Positions 60,401 through 64,000 of a stretch of 64,000 nt of DNA are shown here, piece after piece. The DNA is taken from the NCBI GenBank assembly GCA_034687125.1, contig JAQGBZ010000244.1, positions 1 through 64,000 on the forward strand, written 5' to 3'. A model generated the notes under the pieces. It saw nothing but the letters and a program-made list of their open reading frames with translations, was not told the DNA's origin and searched no databases. The first letter of the stretch is position 1. Every line of letters starts with the position of its first letter. The translations under genes were made by a program, and so were the position numbers. Origin of the DNA: Neelides folsomi. Its lineage: Eukaryota > Arthropoda > Collembola > Neelipleona > Neelidae.

Positions 60401-63400
60401 CGGTTCTCACATTTCCTTCGTTAGTCACCCGGGAAAATTATTTCTTGGGTTTAATGAGGAGGAGAACCGGAGGAGTGGCGACAAGTTTCAATCAAATTGA
60501 CTTCCACCGCGACAATCAACCAATCATTCGGAGGTCAAGTTGGAAGATCCACTCAATTGACCACATCCATTTCCATCCCCACAACACTCAACGTTCTCCA
60601 CCATTAGATCCTTTTTATAAATATCTAATTTATAATTCCCCACGTCCCGTGATATTCTTCATTCTTAACTTTTAATCTTATAATTTAGTCCAAACAACAT
60701 TATTTATTAAAAACGTGCATGTCGTATGAATTATATTTCTGCAAAAGTTGACACAAGATCGGTTAAGATCCCAAACAATTACTTCTTTTTCGTATCTACA
60801 TAAAATAGATCATTTTGGAATTTCGACAACTCGCTCCAGTTTTATAGTAGTTATTAATTATTAATTTTAATTAACTCTAACTTATAATGCATTCACACTG
60901 CGAATATCCTTGAGTTTAAAGTGCATTATTAAAAATGCCAGGCTGGTCCTTATAAGGAAAATAGCACAAGCGTTTCCTGGACCCCACATGCATTTTCAAT
61001 AATGAGTTTTAAACTCTCAGGTATTGGCAGCGCAAATGCATTATAATAACTAGGTATACACTTTTAAAGAAACTATAAACTGTTTATTTATACTATTTAA
61101 ATATTATATATATTTTTGTCATTTTGTGTTTTGTAAGAACTTATACTTATAGTATTTTTAATTCTTCAAATTTAGGCAAGGTTTATTAATTACAAGACTA
61201 TACAAGTATAGAATATTGCCATTAAACATATTTTTGTTCAAATATGGCAAAAGTTTTCTTTTGATATACAAGTATTAGTAAATTGCAAGATAAATACGGA
61301 GCTCATTAGCATAAAGAGAAAGTGGGTTAATTAACTTTTTTCAAAATTCCCTCGTCCCTAATTCAAGACATCATCCAAAATGTATGGCAGAATATTTGAG
61401 CATCATTTTGGAGATGAAGCCTTTACTTTTTTATAAGCCCCGCAAAAGTGTAATAATGAGAAATGGTGTGTGTTTGGAGTGACGTCAATGTGATAAAAAG
61501 TTTGCCATTGGATTTTCCCACAATTCACTCTGATTGATTATCCACACTAAAATGTTCATTTAATCAATTTTAAATCCAAAAGGCTCATTTAATATTTCCC
61601 AATTAATTCAAATTCCAATTCCCCCTGCCGTCGCCCCAGTGGAAAATTCCCAGGAAATAGGAGTTAATTAGGTCGAAGTGAACTAGGCCTCAACTTGTAT
61701 TTAAACAAGTTCATTATGGAGGGGTTCCCTTTGAAAGTCCGACCACTCTGCCACATCGGCATTTCCATCACAATTGGACAACTTGTACACAAAGTTTCAT
61801 TTGCACATCAAAGATCAAAGGAACTCATTTCATTCGACCATTAAGCCACAACAAGCGGATTTGAATTTGAACGCAATGTATTCATTAAGGTTCATTTGAA
61901 GTAAAACTAAAGGTAAAGCCATTTGCCCAAATGTGATTATTCAACTAATGGCGCAAATCATAAATTGGATAAAAATTTAAAAAAACTCATTTTTGCCATC
62001 TGTTTAAACATCTGCTAAATTATTCCTCGGTGGCTATATAGGAATAATATATTGTATAATTGTATTTTTATGGCCGATATCGAGATAAGAAAGACTGGAA
62101 AAAGGAGTTGTATTGGGATATACGGGGTTTATAAATATATTATGTAGGGTTTATCAAAATCGCATGTTGTAGTGAGAAAGAGTAATGGTATGAATAAAGA
62201 GCACATTGGGCGATAGGAGATGAGTTGCGAAGAGTCTTGCAAATGCAAATGGGCCATTAGAGACTTTCCCGGGCAGAGGGTGAAAAATGATAAAGGGATT
62301 AAATAGTAATGGAGAACTTCTCTTACGTACAAATTGGCCAACCAGTCAAAATATTTCCCATTTTCCCGCTCCTAATTTAAGAAAAGAAGGGCAATTTGGC
62401 AAATGGGCAAAGGAGATTTTTGAAATATCTCCTTGGGTTCAAGTGGAAGTTGATGAATCTCGCGAAGGAGGAAATCGGAGGAGAAAAGATTTAAATTGCC
62501 TCTTATTTAAATTCTTCATCGAATTTACCTTTCCCTCTCCTTCCATTCACATCCCAAATTCACATCTTTCCTAAGGGGAACTAATACTCTTATGTTCGTC
62601 ATTGTAAATTGTATTCACAATAGAAAACCTTTAGAAAATAAGTAAATCTAATATACTACATACACATACACGCTTAACTTTACTTATTCAGATATACGAA
62701 CAGGATTACAGGACCAATAACATGAAAATATCATAATAAAGTAGAAATTATAAAATATTTAAGCTTATAGAGCACAACATTTATCCAAGATCCATATAAT
62801 ATATAGGATATATACTATAGGTAAGCAATCTTTTCGACTCTTTGAAAAATCCGAATGTACAAACTTAAATTTTTACATATTTATTGTATTGGTAAACTCT
62901 ACATACTATTGACGTAAAATATGCCAGATTTCTCTTTGCAAATATTTGAACTTTACTCAAACAGAGTTTTCAGAAAACATGGAAATTATATCCATATACG
63001 AATGTATAATACATTGTAATATTATACATACATTGTACTATTGTAATATTTATTACTTTAAATACATGTCAATAATCGATGCTATTTACTTTATTGCTTA
63101 TTATTTATTTACTTTTAATTTAATTAGTGTAAGAATGCAAGCTAAATACCCAGATGGAAAAATTTGGGTTAAGTCAATATAATCTTAATAAAGTTGCATT
63201 TTGCAAGAAATAATGCAAAGTTCAATGTAGGAATAAATGGGCCAATATGTTTGGCACAGATATGGGGAATTGGAGTTGTAGTCAAATTCCATACACCCTG
63301 TTCAGAGAGAGATAAAGTGAAAGAATTCGCAATAAAAAAACTTATTATCCAGTTCTTGTTACTTACAGCCCCAAGACAGGGGAGGTTTGTCTATTAATGT

Positions 63401-64000
63401 ATGCTCATGCTGAATAAAGAAGGGATTTGGGAGGAGCAAATGCTTTGAATTTCTCACTCTCCACTTCACGGAACGGATAATGAAATTCTGTAGAAAGTAA
63501 AATACTTCCGGAATTCCCTCCGCTGCTCCTTCCGGGCACAAAAAAGTCGCTTTACATAACAAAAGACCCACTTTCACATCCTCTTCACTCCCTTCTTATT
63601 TACACATATCCTCATTAAAACACGAGACAAAAATGCTCAGACTTACAACCCAAAAACACAAGGAATAAATGCACTTTTGGAAATTAAAAAATGTCCCTTG
63701 TCCAATTTTAGTTTAAACCTTCTGAGACAATTAAAAATCTATTATTTACTACTACCACTTATATAGCTCTACCTATACATACTATTGTTAAGTTTATTTA
63801 AAATTTCTAAACATGCGATTAACTAAAAGAATTTTTATGACCTCCACCTTTAGCTTAAGTTCAACTGAACACTGAACCTTAACGGATGAACCTATGATAA
63901 TGATGAGAAAATCTAATGAGTTGTTGTCTAGTCTCGTCGAGATTTAATCACTGGATTTAGTCTTTAAAGTATATGGATTTAGATCCTGAAATGCTTAAGA

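Larger units (their letters stand above)
55000..64000. other. Gene desert, second half, with GC-shifted islands
   Basis: No gene can be supported. Islands of higher GC lie at about 55.42-55.90, 57.85-58.08, 58.37-58.56, 58.95-59.13, 59.50-59.75, 60.15-60.60, 61.45-61.90, 62.20-62.57 and 63.41-63.60 kb. The frames in them lack splice sites and recognisable domains. The island at 61.45-61.90 contains a perfect CRE (tgacgtca, 61480) and a TCF/LEF-like agatcaaag (61812), which is more like a regulatory module than a gene. Confidence 0.4.

Noticed and set aside
60370-60675. 101-codon plus-strand frame
   Set aside because: Looks mildly coding-like, but without start context, splice partner or recognisable motif.

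Overview
The window is eukaryotic nuclear DNA: strongly AT-rich, with protein genes split into small exons by short GT-AG introns (mostly 50-200 bp) and with long AT-rich spacers. The gene content (gustatory/odorant-like receptor, FMRFamide-receptor-like GPCR, ionotropic-receptor-like remnants, a peritrophin-like secreted protein) fits an arthropod. Possession of allantoinase, the receptor repertoire and the compact introns make a springtail or other non-insect hexapod my best guess, but this is an inference. All gene models below were rebuilt by hand from reading frame and splice-phase agreement.

Layout. 1-2.3 kb (minus): two Gly/Asn/Gln-rich genes, one with a signal peptide and a Cys-rich chitin-binding-like segment, the other running off the left edge. 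3.8-5.5 kb (minus): TMEM199/VMA12 and BLOC1S5, tightly packed head-to-tail. 6.5-12.0 kb (plus): a complete ASAP-type ArfGAP (BAR-PH-ArfGAP-ANK-SH3, 16 exons). 13.1-13.8 kb (minus): a leucine-rich orphan. 14.6-15.6 kb (plus): a gene with an actinoporin-like C-terminal domain. 15.7-18.2 kb: a decayed chemoreceptor exon followed by an intact 7-TM chemoreceptor. 19.5-20.05 kb (minus): SERP1/RAMP4. 21.2-22.3 kb (plus): a multi-pass membrane protein with an acidic repeat tail. 23.6-24.8 kb (plus): TTC36, tail-to-tail with an 11-exon allantoinase gene (24.9-27.3 kb, minus).

28.0-29.3 kb holds a mobile-element relic: an 877-bp terminal-inverted-repeat element that appears to be nested in a long palindrome. 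30.0-31.25 kb (minus) encodes a type II membrane glycosyltransferase-like protein. 34.5-36.9 kb (plus) is a TATA-driven small orphan gene. 38.4-39.8 kb (plus) is a neuropeptide-type GPCR. 40.4-42.5 kb contains two tandem, decayed ionotropic-receptor-like copies. 43.1-45.2 kb (minus) holds the four 3' exons of a PfkB-family, probably pseudouridine, kinase.

45.2-64 kb has no gene I can support. It is a gene desert in which islands of 100-400 bp with higher GC alternate with very AT-rich DNA. One island (55.4-55.85 kb) is highly structured and tRNA/SINE-like; others carry TF-site-like words and may be cis-regulatory modules or isolated exons of a long gene. Functional links are mostly local: BLOC1S5 and TMEM199 both serve endolysosomal organelles, and allantoinase and the PfkB kinase both belong to nucleobase/nucleoside salvage or breakdown.
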